Positions 28,491-38,882 of a stretch of 64,000 nucleotides of DNA are shown one piece after another. A program made the position numbers and the translations under genes. Below the pieces are notes generated by a model, which was given only the letters and a program-made list of their open reading frames with translations, searched no databases and was not told where the DNA came from. Source of the stretch: Eriocheir sinensis (taxonomy: Eukaryota > Arthropoda > Malacostraca > Decapoda > Varunidae); contig NC_066516.1 of assembly GCF_024679095.1 (NCBI RefSeq), positions 24,843,718 through 24,907,717 of the forward strand, written 5' to 3'. Each line of letters begins with the position of its first letter. The first letter of the stretch is position 1.

Positions 28491-28990
28491 GAAGTAAATC
28501 AAGGGCGTGAGGACCCGGCGTGAGAGGGGGCGGAGGCAGCTTGGCGGTGTCCTGAGCCGAGGTGGGGTCCCGGGAGAGCGCCAGGGACAGGAAGAGAGAT
28601 ACGGCGGCGGAGGAAGCGGCGGGAGTTGGAACCAGGAAGAGGCGGCGGGAATCTAGCGAGGGAAATTGAGCTGGTCTGAGATGGTAGGGTCCTTTGATGG
28701 GATTAAAGCCAGAGGAGAGAGATGCTACTGATTCGGACGTGGTATACTAACGGGAGAAGCGGAGTTAGGTCGTTTGGCGTTTTGTGGATGAGTTGTGAGG
28801 ACCCCCGCTGCTGTTTTTTCTTCTCCTGGTGGCAGTGTTGAACGTAATCCCTTTGGTGGCCCGGCTGTTAGATTCAGTCTGTGTTTTTTTCTCGACCATC
28901 CTAGCTAGTTCTTGCCCTGTCCTACTCCTCCTCCGTCCTTTTGTAAGCCTTCTGTGTCTACGCGGTTTTGTTCCGAGGTTTTCCTCCCAC
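28491..28990. other. GC-rich unique stretch
   Basis: CpG-containing, non-repetitive (28500-28740), then ordinary sequence; no gene recognised. Confidence 0.3.
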
Positions 28991-28993
28991 TGT

Positions 28994-28995
<2 letters not shown>

Positions 28996-29035
<40 letters not shown>
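28996..29035. repeat. CT microsatellite
   Basis: 20 CT units; followed at 29140-29225 by AACATACAAC-type short repeats. Confidence 0.95.
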
Positions 29036-29037
<2 letters not shown>

Positions 29038-29549
29038 TCTTTCTTTTTCTCTATACTTAACATTATATACAAAAGAGTACAAGAAAGAATACAACACAGA
29101 AGAAAGACAGATAAGGAGAACATATAGCAACTAGGATCAAACACACAAGCAAGAGAAAACACAACATACAACATACAACAGGGAGAGAGAACATACAACA
29201 TACACAGAACACACAGGACACAGCACTGGTACATATATTCCCAATAACTAAACACACCACCGGGCGCTCGCATAGTTGAGACGCAGAGGAGCAGCAGGAA
29301 TGGACCGGGACGAGAGGAGAGGGTGGGTGTGTGGGTGCCTGCCGGGAGTCTAGGCGCCTGGATGCTGGATGCTGCGTAAAGGGCGGAAGGCAGGCAGCAG
29401 GATGGGAGGCAAACAGCGGGCTTCTGCGCTAGTCAGACCCTTGGATTACGGAATCTAATTTAGTCCGCCGGAGTGAGCTGGAGCCACGGGGAAGGTCGAA
29501 GTCCCACGGGGGTGCTGCAAGTTAAGGCAGGATTGTGAGGAGGATGGAG

Positions 29550-29930
29550 TGCTGGTGGAGGAGGAGGAGAAGGAGGAGAAGGAGAAGGAGGAGACGGAGG
29601 AGGAGGAAGTGCTGAGGAGAAGGATGATGATGAGGATGAGGAGGAGGAGAAGAATGAAGATGTGCTGAGGAGGAAGATAAGGAGGAGGAAGAGAAGGAGG
29701 AGGAGGAGGAAGAGGAAGAAAAGGAAAAGGAGGATGAAGATGAAGATGATGATGATGATGATTATAATGATGATGGGGGGAAGAGGAGGAGGAGGAGAAG
29801 GAGGAAGAGGACAATGAGAGGAGGAGAAGAAGGAGAAGAAGGAGGAAGAAGAGAAAAATAAAAAGGGAAAGGAGGTGCACTTAAAACTGTTGAATAGAGA
29901 AAGGAAATATAAAGAAAGGAAAAGAACAAA
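29550..29930. repeat. GGA/GAA/GAT polypurine tract
   Basis: Mixed GGA, GAA and GAT trinucleotides; short CAT run at 29936-29953. Confidence 0.9.
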
Positions 29931-30249
29931 AATATCATCATCATCATCATTTTCTTCAGCCACTATTAGTCCACTGTATGACGAAGCTTATTCCCAACGT
30001 TCTCCACCTTTCCCCGACGTTAGTGAACTCCATCCTGCTCCGGCAAATGCTCCGACGTAAGAAGAGAAAAGAAAGAGGCAAGGAAGCAAAATTCGAAATG
30101 AAGTCAAGGAGGAGGAGGAGGAGGTGAAGATGTTGTTAAAGTTACCGTGAATTAGGAAAGTTAAGGAGAAGGAAAAGAATATTATGACCAAAATACTAAA
30201 AAAAAGTTAGAGTAAAAAATATACCACGCGTGGGAAAAAGCGGGATTTT

Positions 30250-31110
30250 GAGAACGGGGACAGGGATGGAAGAGAAACAGACAAAAGGATGGATATTCGG
30301 ACGGGAAGCGTGTGACAGAAGTTATGGAGGAAGAAGAAAAGGTTGAACGATAAGAAGAGAAGAGACGAGAGAAAAGAATATTAGGAACTAGGGAAGGAGA
30401 TGGAAGAGAGATAGACAGTGCATGAAGGGTAATAGTGAAGAGGGTAGAGGAAATTTGATAAGGGAATGGATGGATCGAAGCAGCAAAATGTGTAGAAGGG
30501 AAACGATTAGAAAAAAAGAAAGAGGAATGGAAAGGAGTAACAAGGTATGGAAGAGAAATATAAAGTAAATAAAGGAAACAGCGAAGGGGAGAGAGGCAAG
30601 GCTGCTGAAGGTGATTTGATAAAGGAACGGGGAAATCAAAATAGCGAAAGGAGTTGAAGGGCCACGAATAAAGGAAAAGGAAGACAGTAAATCGAGTAAG
30701 ATGAGGGATGAGGAACAAGGTGTGAAAAGGATATAGAAAGTGAATGATGGGATTAGCGAAGGTGAGATAATTTGATAAGGGAATGGGTAGATCAAAGCAG
30801 CGAAAGGAGGAGAAGAGAAACGAACAGAGAAGCAGGAGGAGGAAAGTGAATCGAGTAACTTCTGGGAGGGGGGACAAGGAGTAAAAGATAAATAGAAAGT
30901 TTTTGTTTACAGCAAACGAAGCAACTCCAGGTAAAAAAAAAAAGGTAATTAAAGGGAACAGTGAAAGGGACAAACAAGGAGCGTGGAAATACTTTAATAA
31001 GAGAATATGTAGATCTAGAAAATGAGTAGAAGAAAACGAATAGAGAAAGAGAAGAACAGTGAAACGAGTAACTTGCGGAGGACGGACAAGGCGCGAGGGT
31101 GGCGTGGGTG
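30250..31110. repeat. ~160-bp purine-rich tandem array, about five copies
   Basis: TTTGATAAGGGAATGG or a variant starts at 30454, 30615, 30771 and 30993 (spacing 161, 156, 222). Each is followed by ATCAAANNAGCGAAAGGAG-type sequence and later by GAGTAA and GAACAAGG-type blocks. The 222-bp interval contains the insertion at 30900-30945. The 365-codon minus frame over the array is repeat-derived. Confidence 0.85.
30900..30945 (+). mobile_element. Short dispersed element, copy 2 (left part only)
   Basis: TTTACAGCAAACGAAGCAAC then TCCAGG, ending in an A-run. By eye the first 26 positions match the element at 37125 at about 19 sites. It interrupts the host array at the point where the neighbouring units read straight from AAAG into TAA. 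Confidence 0.45.
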
Positions 31111-31399
31111 CGGGAAGGGAGTGCAGGGGACGCGCCTCGGGAGATGGATGAGAGCATTCGAGGTGGAGGGATTTTGGTGGTAAAGAGGTTGTCAGTGGGC
31201 GGAGAAGTAAGAGGAAGCGCAGGAAAACGATGGAAATGAATGGGTTTCTCGAGGTTGTGAATGTGGTCTCCATCTGCATGTCTTTTCTCTTTCTCTTCCT
31301 CTGCTAAAGCTCTCCAATTAATTCTCTTCTGTTCCATAATTTTCACTTGTTTTTTAAATTAGTATATTACCCCTAAACCATCCTCCTAACATTACCCCC

Positions 31400-31650
31400 C
31401 TCCCCCCCCAGCCTCATTTCCTACTCCTGTATGTTCTTCGTTTTCTCCTCCTTTTCCTCATTCTTCCTCTTCTATTTTTTTCTTCATCCTGTTCCTCTTC
31501 TTTCTTCGACTCCTCTTAATCTTCATCATCTCCCTCCTCATTCCTCTCTTTATTGCCCTCTTACTCTTCCTCCTCCACCATAACCCCTTCTCCTCACGCT
31601 CGTCCTCGGACTTCTCGTTCGTTCACCCCCTCTCCTGCTATTCCTTCAGT
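31400..31650. repeat. Polypyrimidine tract
   Basis: C/T-rich low-complexity sequence. Confidence 0.7.
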
Positions 31651-32047
31651 CCCCCCAGTGAGTAATGGCTGGGTGCGGCGCGCCAAATGAGTCCCACCGG
31701 GTGCCGTGGGAGGAGCACTGAATGAAACTAATCGAAAGAGAGGCTGACATGGTGAGGCAGACGGGAACAGTGTGTGTCATTTGCAATGGTCTGCACACAC
31801 GATAGACTCGCGATCTTCCTCCAGTACCCTTCTCGACTGAGGTTGGAGATCACAAGTAAAGTATCTCTGGTTACGGCTGAAACCTGAACACACACATCCG
31901 GAAGGCGGGACAAAGCATCGATTGACAGCCGGTACTCATTCACTATTGGGGGGACAGGGAGCACAGATTGAAGGAGACTGCACAACCGTCTCCATTCCGT
32001 CCGGGAATGGCTTGCATGTACAGATCAACTAACCGTACTTCAGCACA

Positions 32048-32107
32048 CGCACAAAAACACCCACACACACACACCCACCCACCCACACACACAGACACAC
32101 CCACACC

Positions 32108-32172
<65 letters not shown>
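32048..32172. repeat. CA/CCCA microsatellite
   Basis: CA repeats mixed with ACCC words (32048-32118), then a CA run to about 32172. Confidence 0.95.
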
Positions 32173-32173
<1 letters not shown>

Positions 32174-32573
32174 CCGGGATGAGGAAATAATACGGTACAT
32201 GTGAGGTGGGATGCTAAATTTGAATTATGTAAGATTAAAATAGGTAATTCAATCAGCATATTAAAACGTCATACAGCATGTCTCCCTCCCCTCCTCCCCA
32301 CGTAGTATTACATTCACGCCTCCCAGCTCCACGAACCCTCCAGAAACTGGCACCCATCCGGCACACCTTCGCCCACCAACAAATGTTTACGTTCGAGGGA
32401 CAAAGAAATGCAAGGAATTCGCACTTAAATTCCTTCAGTAAAAAATGTGTGAACGCTGTGCAGGCAGTCACATTCACGTCCCTCGCAGTTCTCTCTATTT
32501 GGTGACAACATAGTTCAGCGAGGGCCACTTTTCTGCCACAAATTTTACGAGCCCCGTTTTTCTCACTTTTTTA

Positions 32574-32602
32574 CTCTCTCTCTCTCTCTCTCTCTCTCTC
32601 CC
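32574..32602. repeat. CT microsatellite
   Basis: About 13 CT units plus C-run. Confidence 0.95.
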
Positions 32603-32823
32603 CCCTCAGTTTCCCTCGTTCGTCGTACCCGCAGTTCAAACATTTTAAGTCGCGAAAACAACTTAGCTCAAGTTAAGGCCAAACGTTCGACAGCACCAAA
32701 TCAAAACTTGCCGGAGTTTGTACTCGGCCAGCCAATCGCCTCCTTTATCAGTAGTCCGGAGAGCTCTTGACCCATTTCTTGCCACTCCATCTGTTGATTC
32801 CCGAACTTTAATACGGACATGGA

Positions 32824-32852
32824 TTATTATTTTATCATTATCCTTATTATCC

Positions 32853-32907
<55 letters not shown>

Positions 32908-32944
32908 CATCACCATCATTATCACCATCATTATCATCATTCTT
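32824..32944. repeat. ATT/ATC trinucleotide repeat
   Basis: ATT repeats with ATC variants to the right. Confidence 0.95.
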
Positions 32945-32949
32945 ATTAT

Positions 32950-33860
32950 TTTACTCGTGTCAATAGGCAACAGGTAGAGTACAAATCTGTAGCCCTGACA
33001 CACATAAGCCACATAGATGCAGTAATGTTTGATGCTTTCAAGAGAGGAGCATCACGTCTTTCCTAACCAAATCTGACTCTTCCTTTTGATTACTCCTGCT
33101 TTCCTCTTTGTAGAAGCATTGCTTAGCGGACTTTTGTTTCCTTTTTTATTGCTGCTGAACTGCTTCCTTTACCGTATAAAAGGTTAGCAATTTCTGACGC
33201 TTTTGCATGTCTCCATTTCTGGTCTGCTTTGTGAATTAAAGCGAGTTTGGATCGCATGATGTGATTTCTTTCCTTTAGTCTGTTGGGCCGCAGCGAGCCA
33301 GGTTGACGTAACGCGGGCTAGTCTAGCAGAAAAATGCCGCGAGTTAATAGACTTTGACGTGTGAAGGCCGAGATAGCTCCACAACCTTTTGAGTCCCACC
33401 TTCGGCAACAACATAAGTCAATCAAGAAGGCAATTGACTTTTAAGACCTATACTACGAACCCATTCGGGGGCCAAGGAAAAAAAGGGAGGGATGGCTGCC
33501 GTGTGCCGCCAACAGACAAACTGAAGTATGTTATACATGTTCGCCTTTATTATAAATGCTATACATTTTTGACGAGAATGCAAATGTATTACTTGGGGGA
33601 GAAGCACCACCCCGGCAATTTACCGTCCGGTGTGGTCAGAGTTAGTGTTGGAATGTGTGAATGTGTATTGTTTCATCTCATTTTAGTGTTTGTTTATTTG
33701 TTATTAACCAGGATGGGTCTCTACCTTCAGACCACGTCCCCCCATATAATTGGTACTAAATTGACCTTTACTCGATTTGAACTTCCTTTACACTCATGCG
33801 TTGAACACTTGATAAAGCTGACTAGGAATAAATTTCAAATACAGATAATAAAAAATTAAA
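32950..33860. other. Unique sequence, no gene supported
   Basis: Non-repetitive. A 156-codon plus frame (33389-33859) has ordinary composition but no recognisable domain and low-complexity ends. TACCGTATAAAA (TATA-like) occurs near 33171 and again near 35891. Confidence 0.35.
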
Positions 33861-33865
33861 AAAAA

Positions 33866-33916
33866 CGATTTAAATCAAATAAATCTATTTTTTTATTTAA
33901 AAAAATCATGATTTTT
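33866..33916. repeat. AT-rich palindromic cluster
   Basis: GATTTAAATC (palindrome) followed by AAATAAATC, TTTATTTAAA and the perfect 16-bp palindrome AAAAATCATGATTTTT at 33901-33916. Together they could fold into nested hairpins. Confidence 0.7.
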
Positions 33917-33959
33917 CCCTGCTTCGAGCTCATGAGAGATAGAAATAATAATGAAGAGG

Positions 33960-34270
33960 AAAAAAAAATGTTAAAGGAACACTTAGAACTTTTTAGAGAC
34001 AGATAGTACTCTGGTATAGGTGCAAAGAATATTAAATAACAAGAACGCTTAGAAGCTTTGAGAAAAATATCAGTAAGGTAGTGGTTTAAAGAATACCAAG
34101 TAGCAGAGATATTTAAAACTAATAACATACATGAACAGTAAGGTAGAGGTTACAGGAATGCCATTTAACAGAAACATTTAAAACTTATGCCCATGAACAC
34201 TAAGGAAGAGATTTTGAGAATACGAATTAAGGGAAACATGAATCACAAGGAACTCTTGAAACTTACGAGG
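33960..34270. repeat. Diverged 62-71-bp tandem repeat, about four copies
   Basis: CAGTAAGGTA/CACTAAGGAA/CAGATAGTAC anchors at 34000, 34071, 34136 and 34198. Each is followed by a GAAT...AA block and an AACATTTAAAACTTA or ACGCTTAGAAGCTT-like block. Confidence 0.75.
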
Positions 34271-34634
34271 AACGACGACTATAAGGTAGACATAGAAAGG
34301 CTACAAAGTCACGGCACCAGCTCTCTCCTGCAGGGTTTATCTGACGGCGACGACACGGCCAGCGAGTTACTTCCCAATTAGTGCGATAAGCCAGCGAGGT
34401 GAACGCTTATCTCGTATTTTTCCAAGGCCAAACTTTCCCCGAGGCACGAATACAAACCTCGCAGCCAGGGTTCGCGGGAGGCGCACCTTTATCAGTACGG
34501 AATAATTGCAACTTTTGTCGTTCCTCTTTTTTTTTATCTACTTATTTTTTACGGGTATCTTTCCTGATTCTTCCATTTATATTTTCTGTGTCCTTCTTTT
34601 CTCTTTTCACTCACATGTTTTTTTCTCGGTAACC

Positions 34635-34635
<1 letters not shown>

Positions 34636-34693
<58 letters not shown>
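34636..34693. repeat. CT microsatellite
   Basis: 29 CT units, followed immediately by TTGCAG, which mimics a splice acceptor. Confidence 0.97.
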
Positions 34694-34696
<3 letters not shown>

Positions 34697-35217
34697 CAGC
34701 TATCTCGCTCACTTACGACCCAGCCTGGCATACAATCTACTTGGGTTTACCTTTCCCCTCTCGCTTTCCACCCTCGCATCTTGCTCCCTTCCGGCCCTCT
34801 TACCTCCCTCGGTCCGCCAGCCCTGGAATGGACAACTGCGTTCCTTCACTCGAATCTTGCAGTCCATCATAATTCTACTCGTTGCTAAGCAGGTTTTCTC
34901 CCTCTCTCTCTCTCCCTCTCTCTTGCTCTCCTGGTTAGAGCCGCCCAAGATTTTTTAATGCATATTTTTAGGTTTTATGTTCAGGCTCTTAAGTCGAGGA
35001 AATTACGAAATTATCTTTGCCTCTTGAGTCGTCGGCTCACTTAATAAGTCTGGGAGTTCTACGTCAAATAAATCTGGTACAACTTTTTCAATGATTCACC
35101 TGTGACCTTTAGATTCAAGGCACGGACAGCGCAGCACAGGATTTACATGCTTTTTATGCTTTATGCGAGTTATTTATCCTCATATTTCTGGGTTCGCTGT
35201 TTATATTTGCTCGCCCC

Positions 35218-35236
35218 TGACGTCAGCGGAAAGGTA
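35218..35236 (+). promoter_or_regulatory. CRE-type palindrome TGACGTCA beside a consensus splice donor
   Basis: TGACGTCA at 35218-35225 is the full cAMP-response/ATF element. AAG|GTAAGT starts 6 bases later. Both are short motifs expected by chance now and then, so function is uncertain. Confidence 0.3.
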
Positions 35237-35554
35237 AGTGGTTGTCAGGGCCGGTGGCTGCGCCTCCTGACGCCCTGCAACCGCCCCGGCCCGTAGCTCG
35301 GCGGACGCGGCTCATTCATATTAGAGTTTTATCAGCAAAATTAATTCCCCGAACACTCAATACAAGAAACTTATATATTAATTAATCGCAAAAAATAACG
35401 AAATCCATTACAACTTATGAAATCCCATCACACGAATTTGCTTGCCTGGCGTACCGAACTGCACCCGTGGCCCGAAAGTAATTACGTTGGTTTACTTTCC
35501 CGGTGCGGTGATAAAACATGTTTGGTTGAGTAAGGAGTAGCCGCCTTGCTGAGC

Positions 35555-35790
35555 CCTGTGCTGTCCAACCTCCTGATGCAAGAGTTAACCAGTATCTTCA
35601 CTCTGTAACCCACTTCACTTGAACAGCCTTGCCTCGCCTGTATTTTTCTCTCCTTACGACATAAAAGTAGGGAATTATCCACACTCCTATACTGTCCAAT
35701 ATCCTGATGCATGGTAAACTTTTGAGCACCTTTCCTTCGTCTGTATTTTCCACTTCCTACAACACAACACACACGAAGGATCAAACACAC
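35555..35790. repeat. 131-bp tandem duplication
   Basis: CTGTCCAACCTCCTGATGCA at 35561 and CTGTCCAATATCCTGATGCA at 35692. CTGTATTTTTCTCTCCTTAC and CTGTATTTTCCACTTCCTAC follow at the same offset. Confidence 0.8.
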
Positions 35791-36214
35791 CCCTAACCAA
35801 AAGTGATATATATATCTTCTTTTGGCATCTCCCTCCTTTTAAGAGAAGCGATTGGCGGGCATTTATATATCTTTTTCTATCTGCCTCTGCTACCGTATAA
35901 AACACCTGCCGTAACGGACGCAGACCACTCCCACGCAGGTATACGCGGGTTGGTGAAGGGATGCTGCAAGATTATCAAGCATCCCATGAATGTCCTCTCG
36001 GGTTGTTTCTTTTCTCACTCTCAGCAACACCAGGGCAGAAAGCATCACGTTGGTTCAGCTGATGTATCGCCTCCTCGAAAATATAGTACGTTTTTACTGT
36101 CACGGAAAATAAAAGAAGGAAAATAGTTTGGGAAAGTTTTAGAGAAAAGTTTGCTCGCCGATTCTGTGTTGGGAGGCTTCATTGTCGGGGCAAACTTCCT
36201 ACTTTATACTGGCA

Positions 36215-37015
36215 GGGGAATTACCGGGAGGGAGGGAGAGAGAAGGAGAGAGGGAGGGAAAAAATAAATGCTTGTGAGCGCTTCCTTTGTAGCCTGACGG
36301 AGGGAGGAAGGGAGAGAGAAATAGGAGGAGTAACGAGGAGAAAGGGAGAGGAAGGAAAGAGGAATAAGAAAGAGGAAGGGAAGGGAAAATAAGAGGAGTA
36401 AAGAGGAGGAGGGAGAGGAAAAAATGAAGAGTAAGGAGTAAAAGGGAGAGAAAAATGAGGAGTACGGAGGAGAAAGAAAGAGGGAAAGAAGAGGAGTAAG
36501 GAGGAAGAAGGGAGAGGAAGAAAAGAGTAGTAAGGAGGAGGAAGGGAGAGAAAGAAAACGGGAGTGAAAGGGAGGAAGGGAGAGGAAAATATGATAAACA
36601 TGGAAGAGAAAAGGAGATGAAAGTGGGAGAAATAAGGGAAAAAAATAAGGAGAGGGGAGGGAAAGGATGGGAGGAGAGGGAAGAGGAAAAAAAAGGAGAT
36701 AAACGTAGAGGGGAAGGAAGGGAGAATGAATAACAAGAGGAAGTAAGGGAAGAGGGGAAAAGGATAAGGGGAGGGGAGGAAAAACGAGGAGGGTGAGGAA
36801 GGGAGAGCGAGAATAAAAAATAAAAAACCCCCCAGAAGGAAGAGGGAGGAAAGGGGGATAAAGAAGGAGAATATGGAGTGAAAACGTAGAAGGAAAAAAG
36901 AAGAGGGAGGGAGAGAAGAAGGGAAAGAAGGGAAGGGAGGGAGAGGGAGATGAGGGGAAGGGAAAAAGGGAGAGGAAGGGGAGAGGGAAAAAAGGAAGGA
37001 ATACTGAAGTGGTAA
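36215..37015. repeat. Polypurine domain with ~34-bp internal periodicity
   Basis: GAGGAGTAAGGAGGA-type phrases recur near 36393, 36425, 36457, 36492 and 36525, 32-35 bp apart. The rest is GGGA/GAGG/AAAA sequence. The 392-codon minus frame is an artefact of this tract. Confidence 0.82.
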
Positions 37016-37035
37016 CGAATATGTAACAAAGGAAA

Positions 37036-37122
37036 CATGACGTGACTGTAGTAATAGTTGTTATCGTTGTTGTTGTTGGTGGTGATGGTAATGGTGGTGT
37101 TGGTGCTGATGTTAATGGTGGT
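37036..37122. repeat. GTT/GGT repeat
   Basis: Imperfect GTT and GGT trinucleotides directly left of the dispersed element; a few more (TGGTTGTTGT) follow it at 37241. Confidence 0.9.
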
Positions 37123-37124
37123 AG

Positions 37125-37240
37125 TTTTTTTTTTACAACAAAGGAGACGGCTCAAGGGCAACAAAAAGAGTGTAGAAAAAAAAGCCCGCTGCTCACCGCT
37201 CCCACAACAGACAAAAGTAAAGAGTGGAGAGGTGTCTTGA
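37125..37240 (+). mobile_element. Short dispersed element, copy 3
   Basis: T-run, then ACAACAAAGGAGACGGCTCA, AGGGCAACAAAAAGAG, an A-run, GCCCGCTGCTCACCGCTCCC, and ACAAAAGTAAAGAGTGGAGA. All blocks match the copy at 63834 in the same order. It contains no open frame and no tRNA promoter boxes. Confidence 0.85.
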
Positions 37241-37866
37241 TGGTTGTTGTAGAGGGTAAGCATGACTAGGAGGAGCAGAAATGAGGATAATGAGGAAATG
37301 AGGAATAAGAGGAGGAGATTTAAAGACGACAAAGAGGATAAAACAAGAGAAATGTAGAGGTGATGAGATAATAACAAAGACGAAAATGAGAGGAGATAAA
37401 AGAAATGAGAAAGAGGATAAAGCCAATCAACAACAACAACAACAACAAAAAAGAAAAAAAGAAATTATAATAAAAAAAAGTACACCGGATTTGCTGTCAC
37501 AGGAAGATGTAGACAGCGAAGAAAAAAAAAAAACACACACGACAGGAGAGAGCTGGAGATGAGGAGATATAAGATGTAGCAGCAGCAGCATCCCTAACTA
37601 AACCCACGTTCACCTCCCTACCATACATATATTCATGGGAGCGTGAAGAAACTCATCAAAACTCGTCAATTCGAAGATAAGGCGAAGACCGAGGGAAGGA
37701 AGAAGGATGAGCAGGAAGGGAAGGAAACTAAGGAGGAATGTGATGCGGCGGTGAAGTGAAGAGACGTGTGAAGGGAACGAAGGTAGGGTAAGGTAAGGTA
37801 CGTGAGCTAGGTTGAAGGTGGAGTGATAAAGGGTGGGCAGAAGGGCACAGAAAAAGGTGGTGGTGG

Positions 37867-37898
37867 GACATCAGGTGGACCTTACTCCACCTGATGTC
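37867..37898. repeat. Perfect 13-bp inverted repeat (hairpin)
   Basis: GACATCAGGTGGA (37867-37879), 6-base spacer, TCCACCTGATGTC (37886-37898). It is built on the anchor motif of the ~160-bp array and is seen only in the first unit. Confidence 0.9.
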
Positions 37899-38238
37899 TG
37901 ATCGCCGAGGAGGTACAGGTAAGGTGATGTAATGTTTCTAAGCTAGCCTGAGAATGAATTGCTGGAGATATCTGTGAGAAAGGGAGAGTGAAAGGAAGGG
38001 GAAAACAATAGGATGTAAAACCGTGGAGTGGCAGGCTATCAGGTTGAGTGGAGTGGGAGAGTAAGGTAAGGTGATGTAGAGTAAGGAAAGGTAAGGTAAG
38101 GTAAGGTAAGATAAGGTAAGATAGGAAAGAGGGATGCTGGGAGGGAAGGAGAGAGAAAGTAAACCATTGGATGTAAACGAAGGGTGTGGCGGGACATCAG
38201 GTGAAGTGAGGTAGGAAGATAAAGGTAAGGTAAGGTAA

Positions 38239-38702
38239 GTAACTAATGGAAAGTATACATCTGGGAGCGCGTCACTTCACTCACTCGGCGCTCACACTCC
38301 TGGCGGTCATCCCTCGAGAGCTCCCTCGCAGCTGCCCAATCTATCCCAAGTCCTTCCCGGCAGGATCTGCTGACTTGACCCATTCATGAGTTACGTGGGC
38401 GTCCCCTTGATCTCCTGCTTTCAGAGTTGTCTCGTACAGAAACAGGATCGACGTCCGGAAGGTGTGCCACGTGCACATTTAGCCGGAGTTGGCTTTCACA
38501 AACTAAACTGGTAACAAGCCTCGACTCAGTTTCACGGAGTAGTCGCTAGTTCGACACGAAGTCATCCCACCGATATCCCATTATATGATACTGCGAAGGC
38601 ACTTGGCACCAAAGACACTGACACGCCTCTCCAAGTCAGTATTCAGTGTCCATGTCTCACAGTGATGCAGTAAAACAAGGGGCACAGGTGACCTAAGGAT
38701 TC
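38239..38702 (-). pseudogene. Decayed LINE 3' end: C-terminal part of a non-LTR reverse transcriptase
   Basis: Translated on the minus strand from about 38673 it reads LLHHCETWTLNTDLERR. After a frameshift come MGYRWDDFVSN, LLRETESRLVTSLV, QLRLNVHVAHLPDVDP and RDNSESRRSRGRPRNS, ending near 38243. This is the pattern (CETW, basic GRPR segment) of the region downstream of the palm domain in RTE/CR1/Jockey-type ORF2 proteins. The clade is not determined. Two in-frame stops (after VSN and after PRNS) and one frameshift make it non-functional, and the endonuclease and catalytic RT motifs are absent (5' truncation). Both sides carry the identical 18-bp AAAGGTAAGGTAAGGTAA (38221-38238 and 38703-38720), a possible target-site duplication. 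Confidence 0.85.
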
Positions 38703-38830
38703 AAAGGTAAGGTAAGGTAAAATATATAACTGAAGGTAAACTGCTAGAGGCATGATGCAGGGGTAGGATAAGAAAAAGTAAGCAACAGCATATACACGAA
38801 GGGCGTGGATCGACATCCGGTACAATAATG

Positions 38831-38882
38831 TGGTAAGGTAAGGTAAGGTAAGGTAAGGTAAGGTAAGGTAACGTAAGGTAAG
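38831..38882. repeat. AAGGT pentamer run
   Basis: About nine GTAAG/AAGGT units with one substitution (AACGT). It is one base different from the arthropod TTAGG telomere unit and is not telomeric. Confidence 0.93.

Noticed and set aside
30182..31279. 365-codon minus-strand frame
   Set aside because: It is a translation of a ~160-bp purine-rich array whose units differ in length by non-multiples of three and contain an insertion.
33361..33420. Fourth SINE head (TTTTGAGTCCCACC)
   Set aside because: No A box, poor B box and no shared body sequence.
34694..34699. Splice acceptor made by CT tract plus TTGCAG
   Set aside because: Any long CT run followed by a chance CAG mimics an acceptor; no exon-like sequence follows.
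36199..37377. 392-codon minus-strand frame rich in Ser, Leu, Phe and Pro
   Set aside because: It follows a polypurine tract with ~34-bp periodicity; the composition, not a protein, explains the absence of stops.
38831..38882. Pentanucleotide run as an internal telomere
   Set aside because: The unit is AAGGT/TAAGG, not the arthropod TTAGG, and it is part of a ~160-bp repeat.
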